From positions 682,001 through 746,000 of the forward strand of contig NZ_BRZA01000002.1 in assembly GCF_026012395.1 (NCBI RefSeq): 64,000 nt of DNA, read 5' to 3'. The stretch's first letter is position 1; every line of letters begins with the position of its first letter. The position numbers were made by a program, and so were the translations under genes. Origin of the DNA: Lysinibacillus piscis. GTDB lineage: Bacteria; Bacillota; Bacilli; Bacillales_A; Planococcaceae. Shown here piece by piece: positions 50,214 to 60,055 of this stretch. The notes under the pieces are model-generated. The model was not told the DNA's origin, did no database searches, and saw nothing but the letters and a program-made list of their open reading frames with translations.

Positions 50214-51723
50214 TCCGCTAGTGCTAGTAGGCATGATGTTTTTCATACTTTGTTATTTGTTTAGTCCACAACCTGATTATTTACTGTTATTGACGATGGC
50301 ACAGCTTGTTTTTGTGCCTGCCATGGTGAAAATGATTGTGGATTTGCAGACAGTAGGTAAAATAGTACTGGTCATAATGATGGGAACTGTGACATTATTG
50401 CATTGGTTTTCAGCGGGCTGGTTGGCGGATTTGTTGGCGATTATGTATGTTTTCTATACAGTATTTATTGCGTGGCAAGGTGTGAAACGATTTCTACAAA
50501 GAGGCTTTACTGATATAGCAGAGATCATGATAGACATTGGCTTACTATATATCTTCATGGGAGGGCTATGGTTTTTTGCCTATACTGCGCAGATAGATAC
50601 AGGCTTTTCACCGCTTATTACATGGTTGACAGCGATTCATTTTCATTATTCAGCCTGTATACTTATTATCTCAGTCGGACTGTTTGGGCGTATACATAAA
50701 AGTAAGGGCTATACAATGGTCGCAGTGATTTTATTGGCAGGTCCAATACTGACGGCGTTAGGTATTACATTTTCTAAAGTACTAGAAGTTGTATCGGTTG
50801 TGCTCTATATTGTAGCGATTTACATATTGTTTGCCCTGACAATCAAAAGCAAGCTTCCTGTTATACAAGGTGTATTGTTGCGTATTTCTTACGGCTCCCT
50901 TTGTGTCACTATTTTATGGTCACTACTATATGCGTTCGGCTATGTAACCATTCCGAGGATGTTGCAATTTCATGGTGTGATGAATGGGCTATTATTTGCT
51001 GGAATCGGTGTCCTTGCTTGGGCAATGGCAGTACCTCCGACAAAGCAACAAACCGTGCAATTTCCTGTGAGTCAAATTCGAGGGAAATTACGTACACAGC
51101 AGGAGCCACATGCTGGACTAGTGGACTCGCTACAGGATTTTGTCAATACAACAGAAGTACCGCCTGCAATTGTTCATTTTTATGAGCATACGACACAATA
51201 TCGTTTACTGGCATCTGTACAATGGAGAGGATGGTTTAAGCCATTCGCTTTGGTTTATCAAGGTATTAGTCGCATCATACAGCAATTAAATCTGCCATTT
51301 TCAAGCAAGCAGATTGAAATGACAGGTAAAATTGTGAAAGTGAGTGCACAGGAGGATGGACGTGTAGCACCACGAGCATGGATTCGTACTATTGGGCGAC
51401 AAACAGTTTTCACGGCCATTTATTCGCAGCATACCACTAAAGAAACGACTTATATGAATATTGCGCTACCATTGCCATTTTCAACAATGGTCGGTGTGTT
51501 ATATGTGGAGGCAAAGAATGGGCAGCTTCATTTAACAAGTGAGCAAGATGGTGATGCAGGTATTTATTTGGCAATAGGCCGTTTTGTTTGTAAGTTACCA
51601 TTACAGGAGCATTTTATCATTACAGTCAAAGATACCTCAGCATTAACGGCTAGTCATCAAATGCGTCTTTTTGGATTGCCCTTTTTACGTATTGAGTATG
51701 TAATTGAGCCTACAAATTTATAG
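50182..51723 (+). CDS. yndJ: YndJ-like multi-pass membrane protein
   Basis: 513 residues: about nine or ten hydrophobic helices through residue about 290, then a 220-residue soluble C-terminal domain with a second DUF4166-like look ('FYEHTTQYRLLASVQWRGWFKPFALVYQGISRI'). This matches the B. subtilis YndJ layout. ATG 50182 lies within yndH with GGGAGG 11 bases upstream, so the three genes form one coupled operon. A hairpin follows at 51745. Confidence 0.8.
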   Translation: MLVNLRHNLANPLVLVGMMFFILCYLFSPQPDYLLLLTMAQLVFVPAMVKMIVDLQTVGKIVLVIMMGTVTLLHWFSAGWLADLLAIMYVFYTVFIAWQGVKRFLQRGFTDIAEIMIDIGLLYIFMGGLWFFAYTAQIDTGFSPLITWLTAIHFHYSACILIISVGLFGRIHKSKGYTMVAVILLAGPILTALGITFSKVLEVVSVVLYIVAIYILFALTIKSKLPVIQGVLLRISYGSLCVTILWSLLYAFGYVTIPRMLQFHGVMNGLLFAGIGVLAWAMAVPPTKQQTVQFPVSQIRGKLRTQQEPHAGLVDSLQDFVNTTEVPPAIVHFYEHTTQYRLLASVQWRGWFKPFALVYQGISRIIQQLNLPFSSKQIEMTGKIVKVSAQEDGRVAPRAWIRTIGRQTVFTAIYSQHTTKETTYMNIALPLPFSTMVGVLYVEAKNGQLHLTSEQDGDAGIYLAIGRFVCKLPLQEHFIITVKDTSALTASHQMRLFGLPFLRIEYVIEPTNL

Positions 51724-51744
51724 CGAATGAAAATTAGGAAGTTA

Positions 51745-51785
51745 GCTGAATAGTGATACGAATAAATTGTATTCAGCCTCTTTAA
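51745..51785 (+). terminator. Weak terminator hairpin after yndJ
   Basis: GCTGAATA (51745-51752) pairs with TATTCAGC (51770-51777), followed by CTCTTTAA. Short T tract. Confidence 0.55.
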
Positions 51786-51879
51786 TTTAGCTAATTAGGG
51801 AGGCTTGAGAAGGTTGCCACATTGATATGTTTGTATTTTTATGCTATTTTCAGTTTGTATATACATAAAGGGGGTTAAC

Positions 51880-52347
51880 ATGTACATTCAACGCAATGAG
51901 CAGCCAACAGAGATTATTCAAGTCATACACGCAGCATTTCAGCGTTATGAAAACGAGCCAGTTCCATCCAGCGCTTTACAGGAAACCGCTCTATCGATAC
52001 AGGAGGAGCTTAACCAAGGTGTTCTTATTTTTGGCGCAAGTGAACAGGATACATTAATTGCTGTTGTCAAATGCACCATTCAGCAAGCCTCATTATATTT
52101 TTCACGTTTAGCTGTCCTGCCGAGTGCACAGGGTAAGGGTGTTGCAACACAATTGCTGTATTTCATTGAACAATTTGCTATAGCCCAGCAGCTCTCGTAC
52201 ATAACATGTAAAGTACGTCAAAGTGAGCAAAAGAATATCTGTTACTATCAAAAACTAGGCTATCGCATTATTTTAGAAGAAACGATTGTTAGTACAATGG
52301 GGAGCAGGATACCAATTGTGACGATGGAGAAGATATTGAAAGTATAA
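51880..52347 (+). CDS. GNAT-family N-acetyltransferase
   Basis: 155 residues from ATG 51880, preceded by AAAGGGGG; a 13-residue longer frame lacks a site. The acetyl-CoA loop is 'LAVLPSAQGKGVATQLLYFIEQFA' and 'NICYYQKLGYRIILEE' follows. Monocistronic by position. Substrate unknown. Confidence 0.85.
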   Translation: MYIQRNEQPTEIIQVIHAAFQRYENEPVPSSALQETALSIQEELNQGVLIFGASEQDTLIAVVKCTIQQASLYFSRLAVLPSAQGKGVATQLLYFIEQFAIAQQLSYITCKVRQSEQKNICYYQKLGYRIILEETIVSTMGSRIPIVTMEKILKV

Positions 52348-52443
52348 AAATTGATGTCAGATCGATAATAAAATTTTCTATTTTTTCCTCATAAAGCTGT
52401 AAAATTCAGTATACGTTTAATTATGAAAGGGATGGTGGTTAGA

Positions 52444-53481
52444 ATGTACAATACAGTTGATTTAGTAATTGGAACCTATCAAAAGTCAAATACGGCGGCA
52501 CTAGAAATCATCACATTAGATACAGAGACACTAGCAATCCAGCAGAAGGTGGCAATGAAATCCATCGATTCTCCTTCGTTTGTGACTGTTTATCAATCCT
52601 ATATTTTTGCTGTTAGTGAAGAAGAGGATGGTTCTGTATACAGTTATCGATATGATAAGGAGCAGCAGCAATTAATCGAGCTAAGTCGCCAATCTACTCA
52701 CGGTGCTGCGCCTTGTTATGTCATCTATGACGCGGATAAAGGAGCGCTGTATGTAACCAATTATGTCTCTGGCTCAATAGCTGTTTTTAAGGTAAATGAC
52801 AAATTTGAAATCCAGCCTTGTCAGCAGGTTATTCAGCATAAAGGAAGCAGTGTTAACCAAGTAAGACAAGAGGCGGCACATGCCCATTCCATTGAAATTT
52901 TACCTTTTGCCCTCAACTATAAAATCGTACAGGATTTAGGCTGTGATACAGTTTCTTTATACGGTACTGCTGAGGATGGGTCGCTAACATTGGTCAATAC
53001 GCATCAAATGCCATTAGGAAGTGGACCTCGCCATGTAGCCTTTCATCAGGAGCATAGGCTAGTGTATGTATTAAGCGAATTAACGTCAACTATTGATGTA
53101 TTGCAATTTGCTGAAGATGCACAAACATTCCATTTACTGCAAACCATTTCGACATTACCTGCTGATTTTTCAGGTGATAACACAGGGGCAGATATTCATG
53201 TATCGCCATCGGGCAAATATGTCTTGGCATCAAATCGTGGTCATGATAGTATTGCTGTCTTTACGATTGGTGAGCAGGGGCAATTAGCATGGCATGATTG
53301 TTTGCAGACAGGAGGAGCTACACCCCGCAACTTTGCTGTCATTTCCGATGAACTTATCGTAATGGGCAACCAAAATTCTGATCAATTAACATTTGCTAAA
53401 ATGAATAATAAGGGTGAGTTGGCATTACAAAATGCAACGTATACGATTGAAAAACCTGTCTGTATAAAAGTAGTGAAATAA
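52444..53481 (+). CDS. Lactonase-family seven-bladed beta-propeller protein (6-phosphogluconolactonase-like)
   Basis: 345 residues starting 'MYNTVDLVIGTYQK', with repeated blade patterns such as 'ALYVTNYVSGSIAVFKV', 'GSGPRHVAFHQEHRLVYVLSELTSTIDVL' and 'IHVSPSGKYVLASNRGHDSIAVF', as in the lactonase (YkgB/Pgl) family. It probably hydrolyses a sugar lactone. ATG 52444 is taken, with GGTGG five bases upstream; an in-frame ATG at 52423 would add seven residues. No pentose-phosphate genes are adjacent. Confidence 0.87.
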   Translation: MYNTVDLVIGTYQKSNTAALEIITLDTETLAIQQKVAMKSIDSPSFVTVYQSYIFAVSEEEDGSVYSYRYDKEQQQLIELSRQSTHGAAPCYVIYDADKGALYVTNYVSGSIAVFKVNDKFEIQPCQQVIQHKGSSVNQVRQEAAHAHSIEILPFALNYKIVQDLGCDTVSLYGTAEDGSLTLVNTHQMPLGSGPRHVAFHQEHRLVYVLSELTSTIDVLQFAEDAQTFHLLQTISTLPADFSGDNTGADIHVSPSGKYVLASNRGHDSIAVFTIGEQGQLAWHDCLQTGGATPRNFAVISDELIVMGNQNSDQLTFAKMNNKGELALQNATYTIEKPVCIKVVK

Positions 53482-53545
53482 GATAGGGATTGACTAAGCA
53501 ATGTGTCATGTATGGTGAGAAGTGGCTACTCATAATCTTTTTCTG

Positions 53546-53583
53546 AACAACCGTCTAATGTATGTAGATGGTTGTTTCGTTTG
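53546..53583 (+). terminator. Hairpin, likely terminator of the lactonase gene
   Basis: AACAACCGTCTA (53546-53557) and TAGATGGTTGTT (53565-53576) pair with one wobble, followed by TCGTTTG. Confidence 0.65.
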
Positions 53584-53746
53584 TATAGCACTAATTATTC
53601 CATTAGATTGCCAAATATAATAAATTTGCACTATTAAACCTTATTTCATCCATATTTTCAATTAAAAATATTATGTTGTGAAAAATAATTTGAAGTGCTA
53701 AACTAGTAAAATAAATTTTAAAATTTGGAAAAGGAGTTATGTGAAA

Positions 53747-55948
53747 ATGAGGAAATTAAAACAAGCGATATCTATACTAAGTATTGCGGTATTGATTTTT
53801 GCCACAGGGATTTTCTTTACACAATCATCTGTTAGTGCACAAGAGGGCGATAAGGATATACATATTACACTTCTTGCGACATCCGATATTCATGGTCGCT
53901 CCATGCCGTGGGATTATGCGACAGATGGCGCTAATTTAACGGGAAGCTTGACGCAATTATATACGATTATTAAGAAGGTGCGTCAAGATAACCCAAATAC
54001 AATCTTATTGGATAATGGTGATTTGATACAGGATAATTCGGCTGAATTGTTTAATGATCAACCAAAGTCTCCAATGACGGTTGCGATTAATGAAATGGGC
54101 TATGAGGCTTGGACATATGGTAATCATGAGTTCAATTTCGGCTTGGATGTACTAGATAAAGTATCTAGTCAATTCAACGGAGCAAGACTTGCTGGTAATG
54201 TTTACAAAGAAAACGGGGAGCGTTATTTACCAGCGTATACGATTATTGAGCGTGAAGGGGTTAAAATCGGTATCATCGGGATGGTAACGCCACTGATTAC
54301 AGAGTATGAAAAAGGCACAGATCATTTAGATGGCTTAGTTGTTAAAAATCCAATCGAAGAAACGAAAAAAGCGGTAAAAGAATTAGAAGGTAAAGTAGAT
54401 GTAATGGTTGGTCTTATGCATATGGGTCTGGAAAATGAAAACGGTAAACCAGGAACAGGTGTGAAGGAAATGGCGAATGCTATTCCAGAGCTAGCCGCTA
54501 TTTTTGCAGGTCATAACCATGTACTAATTAATAAAGAAGAAGTGAATGGCATTGTTATTACAGAGCCTAATAAATACGGCTCACATATTTCACGAATTGA
54601 TTTAACATTTACTCGTCAAGGCGAGCAAGTGACATTAAAAGCAAAAGACGCATCCACAATTCCAGTAAAAAATGCAGATGGCACATTTGTGGAATCGGAT
54701 AAAGAATTGGAAGAAATCTTAAAGCCATATCATGAGTTTGCACGTGCAGATGCGAACATCGAAGTGGCACAGCTAAAAGGAACAGACCTTGTCCCTAAAA
54801 ATGAAATGAAAGGTATTCCCACTGTACACATTCAAGAAACACCTTTGTCAGACTTCTTCCATGAGGTAATGCTTCATTATAGTAAGGCTGATGTAGTTGC
54901 ACACCAAATTGATAATGATAAAGCCTCATTAAATGTAGGGCCTATTAAGAAAAAGGATATTGCCTATAATTATCAATTTGCTGGCGGAGAAGTATCTGTC
55001 TATGAAGTAACAGGCAAAGATTTAAAGGATTATATGGAATGGGCTGTTGGTTATTTTAATAGCACACGTGATGGAGATGTGACAGTTAGCTTCGATAAAA
55101 CACGACGTGCCTCTAAATATAGTACGAATGATTATTTTGGTAATGTAAAGTATGATATTGATTTAACAGAGCAGCCTGGCAATAGAATTAAAAATCTTCG
55201 CAAATTAGATGGTACACCAATTAAAATGGAAGACAACTTAAAGCTTGGTATGAACGCATATAGAATGGACTTCCTTGTGTCAAAAGGGCAAGCACTTGAA
55301 GGACGTAAATTTAATATGATTTGGTCCTCTAAAGAAGAAAGTGCGTATGGAGAAACAGGAGGCACAATCCGTAATCTATCTATTCGCTACTTGAAAGAAG
55401 AAATGAATGGTGTGTATGAGCCTATTATCCAAAATAACTGGAAAATTGTTGGTGTTGATACAACATCACCTGCTCGTGCGGCTGTTGTGGAGTTAATTAA
55501 TCAAGGTATTTTAACTGTTCCTACAACAGAAGATGGAAAATATACAAATATTGCTTCGATTAATGTAAAAGATGCGATCACAAAAGAAGAGATTGAAAAA
55601 TTAGCAACAAAAGCGAATGTAGAGGCAAGTCAATTTGCTGAAGCAAAAACGACAGGAGAATTTTATCAGCAACTAGTAAAAGTGTTGAATACTCCTGAAG
55701 CAGAGCAGGAACAAGAAACAGAGAAACCGAAGTCGACTGGTATTCACTTCGAGTTATCAAAAGGCATCGTCACTGCCAATTCTGTAAATGTCCGTTCTAC
55801 GTCATCAAACGAAGGTCAGCTATATGGAACGCTTTCTAAAAACACGGAAATAACGATTTTAGGATTCCAAAAAGGCTGGTATAAAATTTCGTATAAAGGT
55901 AAATTCGGCTATATTCATAGTAACTATGTAAACATTAGCGATAAGTAA
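53747..55948 (+). CDS. Secreted 5'-nucleotidase / cyclic phosphodiesterase with C-terminal SH3 domain
   Basis: 733 residues. Signal peptide 1-30 (ending 'SSVSAQE'). The calcineurin-type phosphoesterase domain has 'LLATSDIHGR', 'LLDNGDLIQDN', 'YGNHEFNFG', 'GLMHMG' and 'FAGHNHV', the complete set of metal-binding motifs. A 5'-nucleotidase C-terminal domain covers about 340-545, and residues about 665-733 form a bacterial SH3 domain ('ANSVNVRSTSSNEGQLYGTLSK') that would hold the enzyme on the wall. Similar to YfkN/CpdB. ATG 53747 is ten bases after AAGGAG; GTG 53741 is too near. Scavenges phosphate/nucleosides outside the cell. Confidence 0.9.
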   Translation: MRKLKQAISILSIAVLIFATGIFFTQSSVSAQEGDKDIHITLLATSDIHGRSMPWDYATDGANLTGSLTQLYTIIKKVRQDNPNTILLDNGDLIQDNSAELFNDQPKSPMTVAINEMGYEAWTYGNHEFNFGLDVLDKVSSQFNGARLAGNVYKENGERYLPAYTIIEREGVKIGIIGMVTPLITEYEKGTDHLDGLVVKNPIEETKKAVKELEGKVDVMVGLMHMGLENENGKPGTGVKEMANAIPELAAIFAGHNHVLINKEEVNGIVITEPNKYGSHISRIDLTFTRQGEQVTLKAKDASTIPVKNADGTFVESDKELEEILKPYHEFARADANIEVAQLKGTDLVPKNEMKGIPTVHIQETPLSDFFHEVMLHYSKADVVAHQIDNDKASLNVGPIKKKDIAYNYQFAGGEVSVYEVTGKDLKDYMEWAVGYFNSTRDGDVTVSFDKTRRASKYSTNDYFGNVKYDIDLTEQPGNRIKNLRKLDGTPIKMEDNLKLGMNAYRMDFLVSKGQALEGRKFNMIWSSKEESAYGETGGTIRNLSIRYLKEEMNGVYEPIIQNNWKIVGVDTTSPARAAVVELINQGILTVPTTEDGKYTNIASINVKDAITKEEIEKLATKANVEASQFAEAKTTGEFYQQLVKVLNTPEAEQEQETEKPKSTGIHFELSKGIVTANSVNVRSTSSNEGQLYGTLSKNTEITILGFQKGWYKISYKGKFGYIHSNYVNISDK

Positions 55949-55955
55949 TAATAGG

Positions 55956-55990
55956 AGAAGCAACCAGTAAAATGGCTTGCTTCTTTTTCA
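55956..55990 (+). terminator. Intrinsic terminator of the nucleotidase gene
   Basis: AGAAGCAA (55956-55963) and TTGCTTCT (55977-55984) with inner CC/GG pairing, then TTTTC. Confidence 0.88.
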
Positions 55991-56210
55991 TTTTTATGAG
56001 CGTGTGCGTCTAGTAGGTAATAAAAGAATCTTAGTGTTATTGCTTGCATGGAACCATTTTACAAGTAATGTTGTTTTATAGTATAGGCTCTTCTTTCATG
56101 ACAAGAAACTGTATGGATGATGTGATGGAGCTTGGATATGCATTGAGTGTATGGCATCCCTGTCGTATACTAGAATAGGAAAATAGGAAATTGGAGGCAT
56201 TAGTAGAAAC

Positions 56211-57779
56211 ATGATGAAGAAAAATAGTGTGTGGAAGATGATTAGTTTAATGGTTATCGTGTTTGCTTTGAGTGTCTCAAGCATTCCTATGCAAACAGAG
56301 GCAGCTAGCACGACACAGCCGAAAAGAGAAATGCGGGCGGCATGGATTCCGACCGTGCTCAATTTGGATATGAAAGCAGGTATGAATCAGGAGCAATACA
56401 CAACATGGGCACGCCAAACATTGGATAAACTGAAAGCAAGCAAGTTTAATGCAGTGATTTTTCAAGTACGACCAACAAGTGATGCCCTGTATCCATCTAC
56501 ATTAGCTCCGTGGTCTGCCTATATTACAGGGAAGGCACAAGGAACAAACCCTGGCTATGACCCACTTGCGATTATGGTAGAGGAAACACATAAGCGAGGG
56601 ATGGAATTACATGCTTGGATGAATCCATACCGTATCACAATGGCAGGACAAGCACTAACAAGTTTGTCGGCTGATAATGCGGCGAAAAAACATCCAGATT
56701 GGGTTGTGAAATATGGTAAACAGTATTATTTCAACCCAGGCTTACCAGAAGTACAAAACTATTTAATTGATACAGTGAAAGAGCTTGTAGCCAATTATGA
56801 TATTGATGCAGTGCATATGGATGATTATTTCTATCCATACAAAATTGCGAAAGAAGCCTTTCCAGACCAAGCTGCTTATAAAAAATATGGTACGTCCTTT
56901 AAAAAGGTGGAAGATTGGCGACGTGATAATGTCAATCAATTGGTGAAAAATTTGTATACCGCAATTAAAGAAACAAAGCCACATGTACAATTTGGTATTT
57001 CACCATTTGGCGTTTGGCGCAATAAATCAATGGATGCAACAGGCAGTGATACACGTGCAGGTGTCAATAACTATGATGATTTATATGCAGATACAAGAGC
57101 ATGGATTAAAGCAGGAACAATTGATTATATTGCCCCACAAATCTATTGGTCACGCACATTAGCTGTAGCGAAATATGGTACATTGCTTGATTGGTGGAGC
57201 CGTGAAGTGCAAACCTATGCACAGACACATCCTGTCAATCTCTATATTGGGCTTGCCGATTACAAGGTAGGAGCAGATAGTGATACAGCATGGAAGGATA
57301 AAATGGAGCTACCAAATCAAATTATAGCCAATCGTGTAGCACAAGCAGCTGCAAAAGGGCAAATGCATTTCTCGTTAAAAAATATTCAAAGTAATAAGCT
57401 AGGCTATGCAACGATTGTGGAGCAACAATTGTATAACTATACAGCACTGACACCAGATACATCTTGGGATGATTCAACAGTGCCAGCTATGCCAACTGTT
57501 GTACAGGTGACAAAAGAAACAGCTGGTCGTAAAATTAATATTACAGACGAAAATCGCACACAGCCACGCAAATATGTTATTTATCGCTTTAATGGTCTTC
57601 AAGAAGGCTCCTATGAAGATCCACAAAATATTGTGGATGTTGTATACAATACGAATGGCAACACAGTATTTGTAGATAAAACGGCTTTTACTAAACGCGC
57701 TTACACATACGGCATCAAAGCTGTCTCTGCTATGGGTGTAGAAAGCACAGACACATTTGTCGTGACAGCAGGCGAATAG
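56211..57779 (+). CDS. Secreted GHL10/DUF187 glycosyl hydrolase-like protein (YngK-like)
   Basis: 522 residues. Signal peptide about 1-31 ('IPMQTEAAS'). The family core is clear: 'REMRAAWIPTVLNLDMK', 'FNAVIFQVRPTSDALYPS', 'GMELHAWMNPYRI', 'DAVHMDDYFYP' and 'DYIAPQIYW'. The protein ends in a beta-sandwich of fibronectin-III type (about 430-522). The family is related to glycoside hydrolases and thought to act on cell wall or extracellular glycans; the substrate is unknown. GGAGG lies 13 bases before ATG 56211, and a second ATG at 56214 would also be usable. Confidence 0.88.
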   Translation: MMKKNSVWKMISLMVIVFALSVSSIPMQTEAASTTQPKREMRAAWIPTVLNLDMKAGMNQEQYTTWARQTLDKLKASKFNAVIFQVRPTSDALYPSTLAPWSAYITGKAQGTNPGYDPLAIMVEETHKRGMELHAWMNPYRITMAGQALTSLSADNAAKKHPDWVVKYGKQYYFNPGLPEVQNYLIDTVKELVANYDIDAVHMDDYFYPYKIAKEAFPDQAAYKKYGTSFKKVEDWRRDNVNQLVKNLYTAIKETKPHVQFGISPFGVWRNKSMDATGSDTRAGVNNYDDLYADTRAWIKAGTIDYIAPQIYWSRTLAVAKYGTLLDWWSREVQTYAQTHPVNLYIGLADYKVGADSDTAWKDKMELPNQIIANRVAQAAAKGQMHFSLKNIQSNKLGYATIVEQQLYNYTALTPDTSWDDSTVPAMPTVVQVTKETAGRKINITDENRTQPRKYVIYRFNGLQEGSYEDPQNIVDVVYNTNGNTVFVDKTAFTKRAYTYGIKAVSAMGVESTDTFVVTAGE

Positions 57780-57793
57780 AAATAACGAATAAA

Positions 57794-57834
57794 GTCGATG
57801 CGATTCTTTTTTTAGAGGATGCATTGGCTTTTTT
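57794..57834 (+). terminator. Intrinsic terminator after the GHL10 gene
   Basis: GTCGATGC (57794-57801) pairs with GCATTGGC (57821-57828) using two G-U pairs, then six T. Confidence 0.75.
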
Positions 57835-57877
57835 GTATGGTACAGGTTTAAATAAATCAAGGTATGTTAAATGGTCA

Positions 57878-57906
57878 TTGAATTTATGTATGCTGTTTGT
57901 TATGAT
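57878..57906 (+). promoter_or_regulatory. Promoter of the T-box leader and proS
   Basis: TTGAAT (57878-57883), 17-bp spacer, TATGAT (57901-57906). The predicted start near 57913 is followed by about 260 nt of leader RNA. Confidence 0.65.
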
Positions 57907-57929
57907 GGAAAGCATATATCAAGTGAAGT

Positions 57930-58169
57930 AGCCAAAATTCATGGATGTGGCTAAGTAAATAAAGAATTGTGAGACAGAAAATATAGCAATAGCTGAGAGC
58001 TATATCACCGCTTCTTTATTGAACCCTACCACGGAGAAATTATGCAAACATAATCGGCTCGTTACCGTTATCCAACGTGAGAGGGCTTTAAGCAATTAAA
58101 GCTGAAAATAGGTGGTACCACGTTTGCTAAGCACAAAGACGTCCTAACAAGGATAACTTTGTGCTTTTT
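57930..58169 (+). promoter_or_regulatory. T-box riboswitch upstream of proS
   Basis: The leader contains the T-box core AGGTGGTACCACG (58110-58122), whose TGGT would pair with the ACCA end of uncharged tRNA, and a terminator with arms GCACAAAG (58131-58138) and CTTTGTGC (58157-58164), inner GTCCT/AGGAT pairing, and T tract. Upstream hairpins (for example TATAGC/AGCTATA near 57980-58000) belong to stem I. A CCC/CCT run at about 58022 could be a proline specifier, not proven. The 5' limit is approximate. Confidence 0.88.
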
Positions 58170-58583
58170 ATCTTGATTCAGCAAATGGTTTTTGTATCGA
58201 AAGTGAAGCGTCAGATACAGAAGACCCCTTCCTCTACAGGGAGGGGATGAATGCCGATGTTTACTTCCATTCAGTGGGTGTCCAAACGCCCTCTGAATCA
58301 AGATAAAGCCCCGGCGGATGTTGTACCTGACGCTAATGCTTTCGGTACAGAAAAACAGGTGCTGACGCTGCGTTTCACTCCGCTTTCGCACAGAAAAACC
58401 GTGTGTCATGGATTTTGAGGGTCTACACGATGTAGGTCAGTTAATGTTTTCTGTACGAAAGCGTAGTACAACGCAGTGACAGTAACAAGCCGTTGTCACA
58501 GGATGTGATGCTTTTAGGCTAACATCCTTTATACGAGTGAACTCGGAAAAATCCAGACGCAATTACGCTGGAGCGTAATTGAT
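58167..58583 (+). repeat. Dispersed structured intergenic element, copy B, between T-box and proS
   Basis: The 141-bp core (58167-58307) matches 24030-24170 with only a few differences and carries the same TTTATCTTGATTCAG / CTGAATCAAGATAAA end pairing and CCCCTTCC/GGGAGGGG hairpin. The 3' part matches the rest of copy A (GAGTGAAC...AAAAATCCAGACGC, CAATTACGC/GCGTAATTG) but is split by two extra segments of roughly 90 and 110 bp. The extra segments carry GTTTCACT-CTTTCGCACAGAAA units like those at 12711-12770, inverted. Starts in the T tract of the T-box terminator. Confidence 0.88.
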
Positions 58584-58608
58584 TTTGTTCAAAAGGAGTG
58601 GATTGTCA

Positions 58609-60042
58609 ATGTATCAAGAAAATGAATTTACAAAATGGTATTTAAAAACAATTCAAGATGCGGAGTTAATGGATTATACACCTGTACGAGGCTGTATTAC
58701 GTTTCGACCAGATGGTTATGAAATTTGGGAGCATATTCAAGCAGCGATGGACCAGCGTTTTAAAGAGACAGGACATCGCAATGCCTATTTCCCAATGCTT
58801 ATTCCTGAATCTTTTTTCCAAAAAGAGAAAGAGCATATTGAAGGCTTTGCACCTGAGCTACCATGGGTGACAGAGGCAGCAGGTGAGCCATTAGAGGAGC
58901 GTCTAGCATTACGACCAACCTCTGAGACAATGATTGGTCATTTGTATGCCAAATGGGTGAACAGCTATCGTGATTTGCCACTACTACTGAATCAATGGGC
59001 GAATGTGTTTCGTTGGGAAAAGAAAACATTACCGTTTATCCGTACCTCTGAATTTTTATGGCAGGAGGGACATACTGCACATGAAAATGAAGAAGAGGCA
59101 CGTCATGAAACGATGCAAATGCTGGCTATTTATAAAGAGGTCGTGGAAAATATTTTAGCTATTCCTGTTTATGGTGGTACAAAAACCGAATCAGAGCGTT
59201 TTGCAGGTGCTGTGGATACATTTTCAATTGAAGCAATGATGAGAGATGGCAAGGCTGTGCAAGCGGGGACATCCCATTATTTAGGCACAAAGTTTGCAGA
59301 GGCCTTCGATATTAAGTATTTAAATAGAAATAACGAGCATACACATGTGCATACAACATCATGGGGTACATCCACACGACTGATTGGCTCTGTTATTATG
59401 GTGCATGGTGATGATAAGGGCTTAGTGCTACCACCGAAAATTGCGCCAACACAGGTTGTTTTAATACCAGTGGGGCCGTTTAAAAAGCATCCAGAGATTG
59501 TCGCAAAGCTAGAGCAGCTTCAAAAGGATTTAAAGGCAAAAGGGATTCGTGTGAGATTGGATGATACGGATCAAACAGCAGGCTTTAAATTTAATAAATG
59601 GGAGCAAAAAGGGGCGGCACTGCGTATTGAGCTAGGACCACGTGATTACGAAAATCAGCAGGCTATCGTCAAGGCTCGTGATGAGGATGACAAGCAAACA
59701 GTGAATTTGGAACAGTTAGTCACAGTAGTCGAGGAGGAGCTTGCACATATGCAACAACGTCTTCTTACAAAAGCACGTCAATTTAGAGATGCTAATGCCC
59801 ATGTGACAATTGATTCCTTGGCACAGCTACAGCAGCATATTGAAGCAAGTAAAGCAGCAGGCACAATTCCAGGCTGGGTATTAGCAGGCTGGTGTGGCAG
59901 TGCAGATTGTGAGAAAAAGGTAAAGGAAGAAACGAAATTTACCACACGTAATATTCCGTTCCAGCCACCTGTTCAAAAATCGACCTGCATTTGCTGTGAG
60001 CAAGAGGCACAACATACGGTTTGGTTTGCTAGAGCCTATTAA
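58609..60042 (+). CDS. proS: Prolyl-tRNA synthetase, short archaeal/eukaryote-type
   Basis: 477 residues, class II synthetase charging tRNA-Pro. The length and C-terminus show the archaeal/eukaryote-type ProRS: no large editing insertion, and a zinc-binding C-terminal domain with Cys in 'GWCGSADCEKKV' and 'STCICCEQEAQ', ending in Tyr ('FARAY'). Motif 2 is in 'ANVFRWEKKTLPFIRTSEFLWQEGHTAH' and motif 3 in 'GAALRIELGPRD' for the anticodon/linker side. ATG 58609 has AAAAGGAGTGG upstream; the in-frame extension to 58579 lies in the repeat. Controlled by a T-box with an inserted repeat in between. Confidence 0.95.
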   Translation: MYQENEFTKWYLKTIQDAELMDYTPVRGCITFRPDGYEIWEHIQAAMDQRFKETGHRNAYFPMLIPESFFQKEKEHIEGFAPELPWVTEAAGEPLEERLALRPTSETMIGHLYAKWVNSYRDLPLLLNQWANVFRWEKKTLPFIRTSEFLWQEGHTAHENEEEARHETMQMLAIYKEVVENILAIPVYGGTKTESERFAGAVDTFSIEAMMRDGKAVQAGTSHYLGTKFAEAFDIKYLNRNNEHTHVHTTSWGTSTRLIGSVIMVHGDDKGLVLPPKIAPTQVVLIPVGPFKKHPEIVAKLEQLQKDLKAKGIRVRLDDTDQTAGFKFNKWEQKGAALRIELGPRDYENQQAIVKARDEDDKQTVNLEQLVTVVEEELAHMQQRLLTKARQFRDANAHVTIDSLAQLQQHIEASKAAGTIPGWVLAGWCGSADCEKKVKEETKFTTRNIPFQPPVQKSTCICCEQEAQHTVWFARAY

Positions 60043-60055
60043 AAATTCATATGAC

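Noticed and set aside
58068-58409. 113-codon minus frame
   Set aside because: It covers the T-box terminator and the repeated structured element, both non-coding; the equivalent frame is not kept in copy A.
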